A stretch of DNA of 64,000 bases from Pirellulaceae bacterium (GCA_020852965.1 JADYZV010000081.1:1-64000), one strand, 5' to 3'; shown: positions 23,781 to 32,647, counted from the first letter of the stretch. Numbers and translations: made by a program. Notes: generated by a model from the letters alone, not told the origin.

Positions 23781-26700
23781 ATGCCTAAACAGACTTGGAC
23801 CAATCCGCAGCCCTCCAATCCCGGCGTGGAAGCCGAGCATGTCATCACGCTGGGCCGCGCAAGCGATAACACCATTGTGCTCACCGGTTCCAACGTGTCG
23901 CAACATCATGCGCGACTGGTCCGAAGCAAAGACAAACTTGTGCTTGAAGATCTCGGCTCGACCAACGGAACATCGGTTGGAAACGTCGAGAATAAGATCA
24001 GTCGAGTGGCTATTCGACCAAGCGATACGATCTTCTTCGGGTCGACCGCCTATCGCGTTTCCGCTTTGCTTGCCCAAGTACCCAGTGTTGCTGTACCCAG
24101 GGTTGCTGTACCCAGGGTTGCTGTACCCAGGGTTGCTGCGCCAGCACCAGCTACTACTGCTCCGTCAAACGGCCCACCTGTGGAAAAGGCTTCTCTATTC
24201 ACATCGCCAACTCTTGTGTTTGGCGGTCTGGCCTTGGCAGCACTTTCCGTTGCCGTCGGGTGGTTCTCGGTAAGTGTTCTTAGCCGCAACGATCGACAAC
24301 TTGTAGCAACCGAAACGAACGGTCCTCCTACGTCTGGTGAAGCAGCAGACCTGGAATCGATCGACTCGGAAGATGCTTCCGACAGCGCACAAGCTTCAGC
24401 CGCTTTCGCAGTAGCCAATTCCGACTCCGAAAATGATGGTCAGACCGCGAGCAACTCGCCCATGCCAGACATTCCCGGAGACCTGGCGGCCACTGAAACA
24501 ACGACTAATCAAGTAGCTTCCGATCCATCAGCGCCACAACTCGCTGCCCAAGCCAGTACAGTGTCGAGCGAGTTGCCTGAGGTGTCAGACGAAACGGTGA
24601 CGGATGAGAGGGAAACAGCAGCTACCTCGATGGCAGCGTCGGCAATTCAGAAGAATAGCGAGTCGAAGGTCCGATTGTGGCACAACCTGCAGGGGCACAG
24701 TACGATTTGGGCGAAGTTCGTGGATATCGCAGGTTCGAAAGTCAAGCTCGAGAAAAAGGATGGGCCGACGGTCACGGTATCGCTCGATGAGATCGGTGCG
24801 CGAGATATCGACTATCTGCGCGGAATCGTCTGGGCGGGTAAAGAGGAAATGCCATTTCATCAAGCGCTGAAGGAACGGCTAATACGTGCTCGAACGGAAG
24901 ACTATAGCCAAATAGGTATGGGGATGATCGTTTCCTCAGCAGGCCTTGCCATCCTGCCAAAGATTCGGTTCGAAAACGGCACTTGGATTGAATTGGACCA
25001 GCATCCAAGTGCGGGAAGAATTTATCTTGCGGTAGGCGATCGCGGATTGTCAATCAGCATAAATAGAATGGATCGCGAGCAGCAGAGTTTCGAGGGCCAT
25101 ACAGGATTCAGTGCTATTCCGGCTGAGCATACAACCAAACTGCCTGTAATCGAAAGCTTCACAGTGGGGGTCCAAGTCAAACGCGTTGGCTTCTCGATGA
25201 TTTCAAAAGCGGGCTTCGATCCACTGGCTGCAGAGATACTGGCTGCAGAGATACTGGCTGCAAACACGTCCATGAAAAATGACAAAGATGTGATTCTTAG
25301 TCAGTCTGCTGCTCTCTGGCTGGAAAAGAACCCAAACCTGGAACTGGCCATCTTCCAAGCCGCCACCCATCAGCTCTACACGCAGCGTATCGGCACTCAA
25401 ACCAAGAGAAATCTCGATCACTCCAAGGCGCACACACCCAACGCGTTTAGTAGACGCCTTGTCATGCTGGCCTGGGATGGAACGGCGGAGCATTTTAAGA
25501 TGGGGGAACACTTGCTGGAAAAGGCAAAGTTCAATCTGCAGTCCGGCGACGGATCGGCGGCAGCCGGAGCAACCAGTCCGTCGGCACCGCGTACGATTTC
25601 GCTGGTGGAAGCCTTGGATGCTGGGCTAGCTACCGCCTCTGGTCGCAAGGGATTGAATGGACGATTGATCGTGAAACTCACGCGCACCGAGCAAGCTCCA
25701 CCCGGTCCGCTGCATATCGATGTTCCCGTTGGAACGGTGCTCATGGTCGACGATGGGAAACCTGAACCGATGCCGTTGTATCCTCTCACCAACGAGCGCA
25801 TCGACCTGTTCGGCCACGTTTCTGATGGCGCTCAAGTCCCTGTGCTCTACGGCAGTTACAAACGCAAGATTAAGACAACTCAAGAACTGGGCGTGCAGGC
25901 CAAGTTTGACCCGAAGATTGCTGACCTATTTACAGGTCGACCCGCCGAGCACTATCCGCAGATGGCTGTCGAATCCGTGCTGTTGGATCGCAGTGACCTC
26001 GATCGCGATCAGATTCAATACCATCTCAATCTTGTTGGCGTGCCCGGTACTGAAGCCTCCTTAGCTGTCACTGATGAATTGATCGAAGCTGCCAAGCTCC
26101 GCATCGCCGGAGATAAATCCGCTCTCGTACTCGCACCCAGCAAAACCGAACTGAAAACGGCATCATCGGCTCGCCCCGCGCCACCGACTCAACGCACGCA
26201 CACTCCATCCACGGCACAATTCGACTCACCCGCCCCGTCATTCAAGCCTGAAAAGCCATCCACTGCCAATCAAGAACCACCGGAGCTTGTGGGAGTCAAA
26301 CCGGAAGAGAGAGATCGTGTTCTTGAGTTGCTAAAAGAGAGGGACAAGTTTTTACCCGATGCGCCAGAGAAAGACCTGCTTGGCACGTGGGTAACGGTCC
26401 CAGAGGTCGAAGCTCGTCGTTACGCAATGCCGATCAGGCTAAGTTTCTATAAGCAAGCAGCCATCGCTCAAGGTAAAGCGCTTTCCCAAACGGAACTGCG
26501 TCAATTGGAACAACAGGTTGAAACAGAAATGCGAGGACTGCGCATTCTCAACGGTTCCATCACGTTCGAGATCAACGAGAAGAATCTAAAGCGATACACG
26601 GGTAAACTGAGTTGTCGTCAACCGCGTCTATCCGGCAACTTGGGCGGAAACTGGCGATACGAAGGCAATGGCTTTATCTTAAGCCCCAGCGGGGGCGTCC

Positions 26701-26819
26701 ACTTTCAAATGGAGCGTTTGACGTATGTTGCCGAGGGACGGCTAGCGCAACTTGGGATTTTCGTGGGAGGCAGCTCGGGGATTACGTTGGGCATCGTAGT
26801 GCTCAAAAAGCAACACTAA
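23781..26819 (+). CDS. FHA-transmembrane-SHD1 protein with long C-terminal region
   Basis: The start at 23781 follows GGAAGGA at good spacing. The 1012-residue product has an FHA domain (about 15-95: LGRASDN, SQHHARL, GSTNGTSV), three perfect repeats of VAVPR (about 103-118), a membrane helix (about 143-166), an acidic Ser/Ala-rich linker and an SHD1-like domain (about 295-350: RLWHNLQGHSTIWAKFV). The middle region (about 350-800) is unrecognised, and the last 160 residues look like a small beta-barrel. SHD1 domains are common in planctomycete surface proteins. With the kinase and twin-FHA gene upstream it likely forms a phospho-signalling unit. Residues near 482-494 include a duplicated AEILA. 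Confidence 0.75.
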   Translation: MPKQTWTNPQPSNPGVEAEHVITLGRASDNTIVLTGSNVSQHHARLVRSKDKLVLEDLGSTNGTSVGNVENKISRVAIRPSDTIFFGSTAYRVSALLAQVPSVAVPRVAVPRVAVPRVAAPAPATTAPSNGPPVEKASLFTSPTLVFGGLALAALSVAVGWFSVSVLSRNDRQLVATETNGPPTSGEAADLESIDSEDASDSAQASAAFAVANSDSENDGQTASNSPMPDIPGDLAATETTTNQVASDPSAPQLAAQASTVSSELPEVSDETVTDERETAATSMAASAIQKNSESKVRLWHNLQGHSTIWAKFVDIAGSKVKLEKKDGPTVTVSLDEIGARDIDYLRGIVWAGKEEMPFHQALKERLIRARTEDYSQIGMGMIVSSAGLAILPKIRFENGTWIELDQHPSAGRIYLAVGDRGLSISINRMDREQQSFEGHTGFSAIPAEHTTKLPVIESFTVGVQVKRVGFSMISKAGFDPLAAEILAAEILAANTSMKNDKDVILSQSAALWLEKNPNLELAIFQAATHQLYTQRIGTQTKRNLDHSKAHTPNAFSRRLVMLAWDGTAEHFKMGEHLLEKAKFNLQSGDGSAAAGATSPSAPRTISLVEALDAGLATASGRKGLNGRLIVKLTRTEQAPPGPLHIDVPVGTVLMVDDGKPEPMPLYPLTNERIDLFGHVSDGAQVPVLYGSYKRKIKTTQELGVQAKFDPKIADLFTGRPAEHYPQMAVESVLLDRSDLDRDQIQYHLNLVGVPGTEASLAVTDELIEAAKLRIAGDKSALVLAPSKTELKTASSARPAPPTQRTHTPSTAQFDSPAPSFKPEKPSTANQEPPELVGVKPEERDRVLELLKERDKFLPDAPEKDLLGTWVTVPEVEARRYAMPIRLSFYKQAAIAQGKALSQTELRQLEQQVETEMRGLRILNGSITFEINEKNLKRYTGKLSCRQPRLSGNLGGNWRYEGNGFILSPSGGVHFQMERLTYVAEGRLAQLGIFVGGSSGITLGIVVLKKQH
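24087..24131 (+). repeat. In-frame 15-bp tandem repeat encoding VAVPR x3
   Basis: Three identical copies of GTTGCTGTACCCAGG are followed and preceded by diverged partial copies. Each copy adds five residues to the linker between the FHA domain and the membrane helix, so copy number changes keep the frame. Confidence 0.85.
25224..25261 (+). repeat. In-frame 15-bp tandem repeat in the same gene
   Basis: CTGGCTGCAGAGATA occurs twice exactly and a third partial copy follows. It duplicates LAAEI in the product and keeps the frame. Confidence 0.8.
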
Positions 26820-27335
26820 TCCCAAAGCTCGTTCCATCGACACGAGACGCATCGATTCGTGCTTATTGGCGTGATTCGCGGGCAAGAACAGTAGCGGCCC
26901 ACGAATTAGGCCAACAAGTGCGAATACGACCAATGCGTTCTCAGGCTGACTTCGTCCGTTAGTAGCCACCTCGAAAATGCAGATGCTAATTGACAGACCA
27001 TTAGTACCGCAGCCAGTTCAGGTTGACTTATCATGCGAACTACACTACACTGAATCATGAAGTCGAAGATTTTGAAGCGATTTTCTAGTTGCTTCAAAGC
27101 GTAAGATTTTCTGCTTGCCACTCTTGGCCAATCGGTTCAGAAGAATTCTTGTTTCAGCCGCCTCTAGTAGCTAGCCACCTTCTCGCGCTTTTTGCAGAGC
27201 GGTCGGTATCTTGGATTTCCCCTGTTCGGGATTTCCCGCGCTTCTGGTTCATGCCTTCTCGATAAGAGTCGCGGACGAGCCAACTCGTGTCGTACCGACG
27301 TTGTCGAACATGCCAGAATTACAGGAGAGGCAATT
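26820..27335. other. Intergenic region, about 515 bases, one dispersed repeat
   Basis: No gene is supported. The dispersed 53-base repeat at 26854-26906 is the only recognised element. The last 20 bases hold the strong AGGAGAGG ribosome binding site of the gene at 27336. Confidence 0.5.
26854..26906 (+). repeat. 53-base dispersed repeat (GCGTGATTCGCGGGCAA family), copy 1
   Basis: It has the same length and order as 61546-61598, with a 21-base identical core and a 12-base identical end CGGCCCACGAAT. In this copy the second stem half has decayed, so the hairpin seen in copy 2 is lost. Confidence 0.75.
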
Positions 27336-27620
27336 ATGTTAACCATCACCAAGGCCGCGTATTCCCAATTGCATGACAGACTGTCCAAGCAGCCACCGCA
27401 AATAGCCGCGCGGCTGTCGCGGAAAGATGATCGCACACGCGTGCGCTACGGCAAACAGCGACCAGGCGATGAAGTCGTTGAGCATGACGGTCGCATCGTG
27501 TTGCTAATGGCCAAGTCGATTTCACGCATGCTTCAACACAAAGTACTCGACGTTCGACAGACCGCAGACGGCCCCAAGCTGGGTCTGCGACTGGATCGCA
27601 AGGGTCCAACCGCCTGTTAG
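27336..27620 (+). CDS. Small HesB/IscA-fold-like protein lacking the metal-binding cysteines
   Basis: The start at 27336 is fixed by AGGAGAGG six bases upstream, although the frame is open further. The 94-residue product begins MLTITKAAYSQL, like A-type iron-sulfur carriers, and contains a GDEVVEHDGRIVLLM segment followed by LDVRQTADGPKLGLRLD that fits the rest of that fold. The three conserved cysteines of IscA proteins are absent; the only Cys is the last residue. If related, it cannot carry a cluster in the usual way. Similarity is judged by eye and is uncertain. Confidence 0.5.
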   Translation: MLTITKAAYSQLHDRLSKQPPQIAARLSRKDDRTRVRYGKQRPGDEVVEHDGRIVLLMAKSISRMLQHKVLDVRQTADGPKLGLRLDRKGPTAC

Positions 27621-27803
27621 CAGAATTGGTTAAAACCATGCCGCCAGGCTACCTGCGTAACCCACGGTGATGGCGAGTCGTGGAGTCGAGTCCGGCGTAC
27701 TCACTCCTATGCGAAGGAATCTGCGCGGGTGCCTATTGCCATCGACTTTTTTGAAGATAGCGACGAACACGTATCACACCTTACGAAAGCTCCGGAAGAC
27801 AAA

Positions 27804-28223
27804 ATGACGAAGACGCGCCACAGGATATTTGAGATCTTTGACTCGGCGGAAGAAGCACGAGGTGCGTTGGCAACAAAGTCAGCGATTCTCCAAACGAATA
27901 CTGGCGATCCTCAGTCGTGGTCGCTTCGTCAGCTTGCCGCTTCGCAATCGGCCGGAATCGTCCATGTCAAATTTAAAAAAGCAGAGGTCAGCAGCGCGGA
28001 TACGGTGCGAGAGTTCAGTAGCGACCTTTCTGAGTTTGCTGGAAGTTTGGCCAATGGCAGTCGAGTGTTGCTAGACCTCGAAGGCCTGCGCGAATTTGGC
28101 GCGGAACCGATCGCCGAGCTGGAGAACTTCGGTCAGAAGCTTCGAGCCAAAGGGAGCCGGTTCGTGCTATGCAACCTCAATCAGTTAGTCGAAGCTTCGT
28201 TTTTTCCTAGCCGTAGCCAGTAG
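27804..28223 (+). CDS. STAS-like domain protein
   Basis: I take the start at 27804; an upstream in-frame Met at 27729 is possible. The 139-residue product has a C-terminal half resembling STAS (anti-sigma factor antagonist) domains: GSRVLLDLEGLREFGAEP followed by an amphipathic helix and GSRFVLCNLNQLVEA. In place of the phosphorylatable Ser/Thr of SpoIIAA-type proteins the loop reads LREFGAEP, so phospho-switching is doubtful. It lies in the same region as the ECF sigma factor and kinase, which makes a regulatory role plausible. Confidence 0.6.
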   Translation: MTKTRHRIFEIFDSAEEARGALATKSAILQTNTGDPQSWSLRQLAASQSAGIVHVKFKKAEVSSADTVREFSSDLSEFAGSLANGSRVLLDLEGLREFGAEPIAELENFGQKLRAKGSRFVLCNLNQLVEASFFPSRSQ

Positions 28224-28256
28224 CGCTTTGTCAAAGCAAAGACTTAGGGTTGGTGA

Positions 28257-28352
28257 TAGTGGACGAGGTTACGAGTTCCTAACGGTTAACGACCCCAAGG
28301 GACTCGTAACCTCGTCCACTACAGGCGACTCGTAACCTCGTCCACTACAGGC
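28257..28352. repeat. Palindromic dispersed repeat, GTGGACGAGG family, copy 3, with tandem duplication
   Basis: The left arm 28257-28279 and right arm 28300-28321 form a long hairpin. The 26 bases 28301-28326 are then exactly repeated at 28327-28352. It lies 30 bases after the STAS-like gene and between convergent genes, where a terminator role is possible. Confidence 0.85.
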
Positions 28353-28373
28353 TAAAGGAGTTATTTTGTTCTG

Positions 28374-28490
28374 CTAACTACCTTTAGCCTTTTTTTCAAT
28401 TTTCGCTTTTCGCTTTTCCTTTGGGGTGAGCTGTGCTTTTTTTTGCTGCTCTTTTTTACCCTTGTCCCGGTTTCCGCCCTTATCACCCAT
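28374..28490 (-). CDS. Lysine-rich small protein, 38 residues
   Basis: The product begins MGDKGGNRDKGKKEQQKK and continues with KEKRKAKIEKKAKGS; nearly half of the residues are Lys or Arg. Small proteins of this composition with an MGDKGG start recur in planctomycetes, so I regard it as a real gene. An RNA- or DNA-binding or ribosome-associated role is only inferred from charge. It lies just downstream of a cold-shock protein gene on the same strand (51 bases), and the two may be co-transcribed. Confidence 0.6.
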   Translation of the reverse strand: MGDKGGNRDKGKKEQQKKAQLTPKEKRKAKIEKKAKGS

Positions 28491-28541
28491 GTCTATTTCT
28501 CCGAATGGAACGAAATGGAATTTGAACGAAAAACGCGCTGA

Positions 28542-28742
28542 TTATTGTGCCACTTGGACGTTTTCAGCACAAAGTCCCTTCTCGGTGCGTGCCTCATTAA
28601 ACGTAACGGTTTGCCCTTCGCGGAGTTCGTCGTAGCTCACGCCTACCACACTGGAAGAGTGGAAGAACAAATCCTTGGCGCTGCCAACATCGATAAATCC
28701 GAAACCTTTGTCGGTGAGCCGCTTAATAGTACCTTCAGCCAT
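28542..28742 (-). CDS. Cold-shock domain protein (CspA family)
   Basis: The 66-residue product is a single cold-shock domain of normal length. The RNA-binding motifs KGFGFI (RNP1, residues 12-17) and LFFH (RNP2, about 25-28) are intact, and the ends GTIKRL and AENVQVAQ match the family. It binds single-stranded RNA or DNA and acts as an RNA chaperone. The first RNP position has Lys as expected, though the start AEGTIKRLTDKG is of the bacterial variant without the usual Trp. Confidence 0.92.
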   Translation of the reverse strand: MAEGTIKRLTDKGFGFIDVGSAKDLFFHSSSVVGVSYDELREGQTVTFNEARTEKGLCAENVQVAQ

Positions 28743-28915
28743 GATCCATCCAATTTAAAGCTATTGATGCAGCGTTTGCTTGGCAAGGATTGTCCCGGCC
28801 AGTCTACTGCAGCGGCTATCATACCACTGTGACTCGTCACAGCCAGTCCCTATTGGTGGACGCAGCCAAGCGAACATCCCATGCGCAGTTGGGTGAATAG
28901 GCCTTTTGGGGTTGG

Positions 28916-29197
28916 TTATCGTCCAATGGAACGCAGGTACAAGCGTTCGACTTTGTCGCGAGCCCACGGTGTTTGCCGAAGAAACTTCAGGCTGGATTTG
29001 ATCGATGGGTCGCTGGTGAAGCAACGAATATCGATGCGATCGCCCAGTTCCTGCCAACCGAACTCCTCGACCAAATATTCCAGAATGTCAGCTAGCTTCA
29101 CACCGTGCAGCGGGTTGTTGGCTTGCTCGTCGGGTGGCCGAGGATGGTTTTCCGGCTGATCGTCCGGTATGTTATTGGCTTCGTAGTTTTGGGACAT
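28916..29197 (-). CDS. VF530-family (DUF2132) DNA-binding protein
   Basis: I take the start at 29197 (product MSQNYEANN); a Met ten codons upstream is possible. The C-terminal 65 residues match the VF530 family closely: [38 protein letters not shown] and TPWARDKVE. Family members have a small helical fold shown or proposed to bind DNA. The N-terminal 25 residues are Pro/Asn-rich and not conserved. The gene is divergent from the TIM-barrel gene at 29242, with only 44 bases between starts. Confidence 0.85.
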   Translation of the reverse strand: MSQNYEANNIPDDQPENHPRPPDEQANNPLHGVKLADILEYLVEEFGWQELGDRIDIRCFTSDPSIKSSLKFLRQTPWARDKVERLYLRSIGR

Positions 29198-29241
29198 CTG
29201 AGTATTTGACCAATTGACGCATTGCAATCCAGCACTTACCT

Positions 29242-30084
29242 ATGAAAGTTTCCAACATGGAATCCCGAACATCCATCCTCAATCGCTTTCGCCAGAAGAT
29301 CGCCGCTGGAAAGCCGATCATTGGTGGTGGAGCCGGTACTGGCATTAGCGCCAAGTGCGAAGAGGCGGGAGGAATCGACCTAATTGTAATCTATAACTCG
29401 GGTCGTTTCCGCATGGCGGGGCGCGGTTCACTGGCCGGCCTCATGCCCTACGGAAACGCCAACCAAATCGTGGTCGAAATGGCCTATGAGGTACTCACGG
29501 CCGTCAAGCAGACGCCCGTGCTGGCAGGTGTTTGCGGGACCGACCCGTTCATGATTCGTGACCGCTTCCTGCGCGAGTTGAAAGACTTGGGGTTTGCCGG
29601 TGTCCAGAACTTTCCCACAGTAGGCTTGATTGATGGCACGTTTCGTAGCAATCTAGAAGAAACGGGAATGGGATTCAACCTAGAGGTCGAGTGTATCGCC
29701 GCAGCGCACGAGCTGGACATGCTGACGACCCCCTACGCTTTTGATGCACAGCAGGCCAAATTGCTGACGGAGGCTGGGGCTGATATTGTCGTGGCCCACA
29801 TGGGGCTGACCACCAGCGGTAGCATCGGAGCCCAAACTGCACTAACTTTGAAAGAGTCGGTACCGCGTATCGCAGCCATCGCCGACGCCGCGCGCTCGGT
29901 GAGAGAGGACGTCATCATCTTGTGTCACGGTGGACCCATTGCCATGCCCGAAGATGCAGAGTTCATTCTGAGAAAACTCCCTTCGGTCGATGGCTTCTAC
30001 GGTGCTAGCTCGATGGAGCGGCTTCCTGTCGAGCGCGCTTTGACCGAACAAGTTCGCCGCTTCACTCAGATTGCAAGACCCTAA
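29242..30084 (+). CDS. Phosphoenolpyruvate hydrolase-like TIM-barrel protein (Tm-1 C-terminal-domain family)
   Basis: The 280-residue product is a TIM barrel of the family named after phosphoenolpyruvate hydrolase and found as the C-terminal half of plant Tm-1. Typical segments are [38 protein letters not shown] and [12 protein letters not shown]. The length is normal. The enzymatic role is not firmly known. In most bacteria it is adjacent to a UPF0261 gene; in this window the UPF0261 gene lies at 17215, with a signalling island between. A second in-frame Met lies at 29257. Confidence 0.88.
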   Translation: MKVSNMESRTSILNRFRQKIAAGKPIIGGGAGTGISAKCEEAGGIDLIVIYNSGRFRMAGRGSLAGLMPYGNANQIVVEMAYEVLTAVKQTPVLAGVCGTDPFMIRDRFLRELKDLGFAGVQNFPTVGLIDGTFRSNLEETGMGFNLEVECIAAAHELDMLTTPYAFDAQQAKLLTEAGADIVVAHMGLTTSGSIGAQTALTLKESVPRIAAIADAARSVREDVIILCHGGPIAMPEDAEFILRKLPSVDGFYGASSMERLPVERALTEQVRRFTQIARP

Positions 30085-30196
30085 TGCCTTCAGTGCAAAT
30101 CGCCAAACGAGTATACTAGAGTTTGGCATTTCAGTTGCTCTGTCCGCTAGAGGCCGCACGGTCGACTACAAGCTGCACTTATCGAGGTATACAAAA

Positions 30197-31297
30197 TTGA
30201 ACCGCCGCCGAGTTCTGCAAATCGGCATGGGGCTCACGTTTGCCTCAGCAACCGCAACCGCTTATGAGCAACGCGATATGGACGCAGCAGCTAACACTTT
30301 GCGGGGTGCGACCGCTTCAGGGCAGGTCGCAGCGGCTGCGTTATACGTGAAGCAGGGCGGAGACGTTTTCGCAAAAGGCCTTGGTGCCGCCAAAGACGAG
30401 GACGCTATTTTCTTGCTGGCGTCTATTTCCAAACCGATGGTCGTCGCGGCCATCATGACTCTCTACGAAAAAGGGATGTTCGATTTGGAGGATCTTGTCA
30501 ATAGATACCTACCAGAGCTTGCCGGGGATGGTCGAGATCGAATCACAATTCGCCATTTGTTCACCCACCAATCCGGCTTGCCCGATCAGTTGCCCGAGAA
30601 CGAGAGGCTTCGCGCCGAGCATGCTGAACTGGATGTGTTTGTTGAGCGCGCGATGCGGACACCGCTCGTTTTCCAGCCCGGATCGACCTACGGCTATTCC
30701 AGTATGGGAATTCTGCTCGCCAGTGAAGTGGCTCGCCGCATTAGTGGCAAGTCGATTTCTGTGTTGGTCGATGAGTGTGTGTTTCGGCCATTGGGCATGA
30801 CGAATTCAGCGTTAGGCCTTGGGTGCTTGGCTCCTGAGTCGCTGATGCGTTGTCAGGCAGAGCACGCCGCACCGGAAGCGGGCGCGGGTGATACGACAGC
30901 CAAGAGTTGGGATTGGAATAGTGACTACTGGAGAAAGCTGGGCGCACCCTGGGGTGGTGTACACGGTTCAGCCGTTGACGTGGCCCGGTTTTTAGGTGCG
31001 TTCCTGCGACCTCAAGGCGAACTGCTTCATCCGGATTTGGTGCGCAACATGGTAAAGAATCATAATCCGCCCGGTGTTCGTCCCCGCGGCTTAGGATTCG
31101 ACCTGGGTAGCGAACTTTGCGGACCCAGATCGAGCCGAAGCGTTTTTGGGCACGAGGGTTCGACCGGCACGCGTTGCTGGGCCGATCCAGAAACGAACTC
31201 GATGTGCGTTGTCCTGACGACGTTGCCCGCCCATGCCGCCGATCCGCATCCGCGCGACGTAGCAGCCAGGCATGCTGCCAATGCGGTTAGAAAGTAA
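30197..31297 (+). CDS. Secreted serine hydrolase, beta-lactamase (class C) family
   Basis: I place the start at the TTG at 30197, because it gives NRRRVLQIGMGLTFASA, a Tat-like signal peptide; the frame is open upstream to an ATG at 30071 that would overlap the preceding gene. The product carries the SxxK motif SISK with catalytic Ser, followed by a YGYSSMG segment at the place of the YxN motif (Asn replaced by Ser) and HEGSTG in the position of the KTG/HxG motif. Such proteins hydrolyse esters, D-amino peptides or cyclic substrates in the periplasm. Its neighbours suggest involvement with the LarA and Tm-1-like genes, but the substrate is unknown. Confidence 0.82.
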   Translation: MNRRRVLQIGMGLTFASATATAYEQRDMDAAANTLRGATASGQVAAAALYVKQGGDVFAKGLGAAKDEDAIFLLASISKPMVVAAIMTLYEKGMFDLEDLVNRYLPELAGDGRDRITIRHLFTHQSGLPDQLPENERLRAEHAELDVFVERAMRTPLVFQPGSTYGYSSMGILLASEVARRISGKSISVLVDECVFRPLGMTNSALGLGCLAPESLMRCQAEHAAPEAGAGDTTAKSWDWNSDYWRKLGAPWGGVHGSAVDVARFLGAFLRPQGELLHPDLVRNMVKNHNPPGVRPRGLGFDLGSELCGPRSSRSVFGHEGSTGTRCWADPETNSMCVVLTTLPAHAADPHPRDVAARHAANAVRK

Positions 31298-31345
31298 TCC
31301 CAAGCTCGATTTATAGAAAGCCAGTTTTAGAAAGCCAGGGGATCG

Positions 31346-32647
31346 ATGCAGTACCAACTCAGATACGGGCGCGGATTGCTGGAGGTCGGTGTACCCGATG
31401 ACGCGCAGGTGACCTGCTTAAGGAAGCCTCCCATGCCACCGCTGAGTGACGAGCGCGCAGCCGTTCTCGATGCGTTGGCACTTCCGGTCGATTCGCCCGA
31501 CCTCGCCCAACTCGCGCGTGGCGCGCGGAGTGCCTGCATTGCCATTTGCGACATCACGCGACCCGTTCCTAATCAGCTCTTCCTGCGCCCCATGATCGAG
31601 ACAATGCTGGCTGCTGGGATGCCAGCTTCTAAGATTACGGTCCTCGTCGCCACCGGTCTGCATCGTCCCAATGAAGGAGCCGAGTTGGAGGAGCTTCTAG
31701 GCGACCCTTGGGTACAGCAGACGGTAGCCGTGGAAAACCACTTTGCTCGCGATGATGCGCAACACGTGTTGCTCGGCACCACGTCGAAACGTGGCACGGT
31801 GGTGCGCATCGATCGCCGTTTCGTCGAGGCTGAATTGCGCATCGCCACCGGTCTGGTTGAGCCTCATTTCATGGCGGGCTATTCCGGAGGCCGCAAGGTG
31901 ATCGCTCCAGGGCTGGCGCATGCGGAAACGATCACCACCTTTCACAGTTCGCGATTCATGGCCGACCCCGCCGCTGCCAATTGCAACTTTGTCGGCAATC
32001 CACTGCACGAGGAACAGATGCAAATCATCGAGATGCTCGGCGGTGCGTTGGCCCTCAATACGGTCATCGACGAGGATCGGCGACTGGCCTTCGTCAATTT
32101 TGGTGAGATTGTCGCCAGTCACATGCAGGCAGTCGATTTCACTCGCGAGTATTGCGAGTTGCCGGTAAAGCAGCAGTTCAAGACCGTTGTGACTTGCGCG
32201 GCCGGTTACCCGCTCGACAAGACCTACTATCAAACAATCAAAGGGATGGTGGGTGCTATCGAGATCTTGGCCCCTGGTGGAGATTTGATTATCGCGTCGG
32301 AGTGCTCAGAAGGGATGGGCTCAGAGGAGTTCGCGCACTCACAACAGCGACTTGTTGAATCAGGCACGCACGACTTCCTTCAACACATTTTGAAGAAGTC
32401 CCATGCCAGTATCGATGAGTGGCAGACGCAAATGCAGCTCAAACCGATGTCGCTGGGTACCATTCATCTGTACTCGGACGGTTTGCCTGTCAATGCACAT
32501 CACCTGACAGGAGTCCACTGTATCGACTCGGTCGACCAGGCTATCGTCCAAAGTCTAGCTCGACATTCGAGCAATTCGCTTGCTATCATCCCTGAGGGCC
32601 CCTACGTCGTACCTTTCTACCGTCCCCACGCTCCGCTTGCTGTTTAA
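31346..32647 (+). CDS. larA: LarA-type nickel-pincer racemase homologue (DUF2088)
   Basis: The 433-residue product matches lactate racemase LarA in length and in its active site. Lys184 in HFMAGYSGGRK is the residue that binds the nickel-pincer nucleotide, His174 and His200 are the nickel and partner positions, His106 lies in TGLHR, and DITRP (69-73) is the N-terminal binding motif. LarA homologues racemise or epimerise various 2-hydroxy acids. The cofactor-synthesis genes larB, larC and larE are not in this window. The gene follows the serine hydrolase gene by 48 bases, so co-transcription is likely. Confidence 0.88.
   Translation: MQYQLRYGRGLLEVGVPDDAQVTCLRKPPMPPLSDERAAVLDALALPVDSPDLAQLARGARSACIAICDITRPVPNQLFLRPMIETMLAAGMPASKITVLVATGLHRPNEGAELEELLGDPWVQQTVAVENHFARDDAQHVLLGTTSKRGTVVRIDRRFVEAELRIATGLVEPHFMAGYSGGRKVIAPGLAHAETITTFHSSRFMADPAAANCNFVGNPLHEEQMQIIEMLGGALALNTVIDEDRRLAFVNFGEIVASHMQAVDFTREYCELPVKQQFKTVVTCAAGYPLDKTYYQTIKGMVGAIEILAPGGDLIIASECSEGMGSEEFAHSQQRLVESGTHDFLQHILKKSHASIDEWQTQMQLKPMSLGTIHLYSDGLPVNAHHLTGVHCIDSVDQAIVQSLARHSSNSLAIIPEGPYVVPFYRPHAPLAV

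Noticed and set aside
24087..24131. Candidate CRISPR or regulatory array
   Set aside because: The tandem 15-mers are in frame within a coding region and encode VAVPR.
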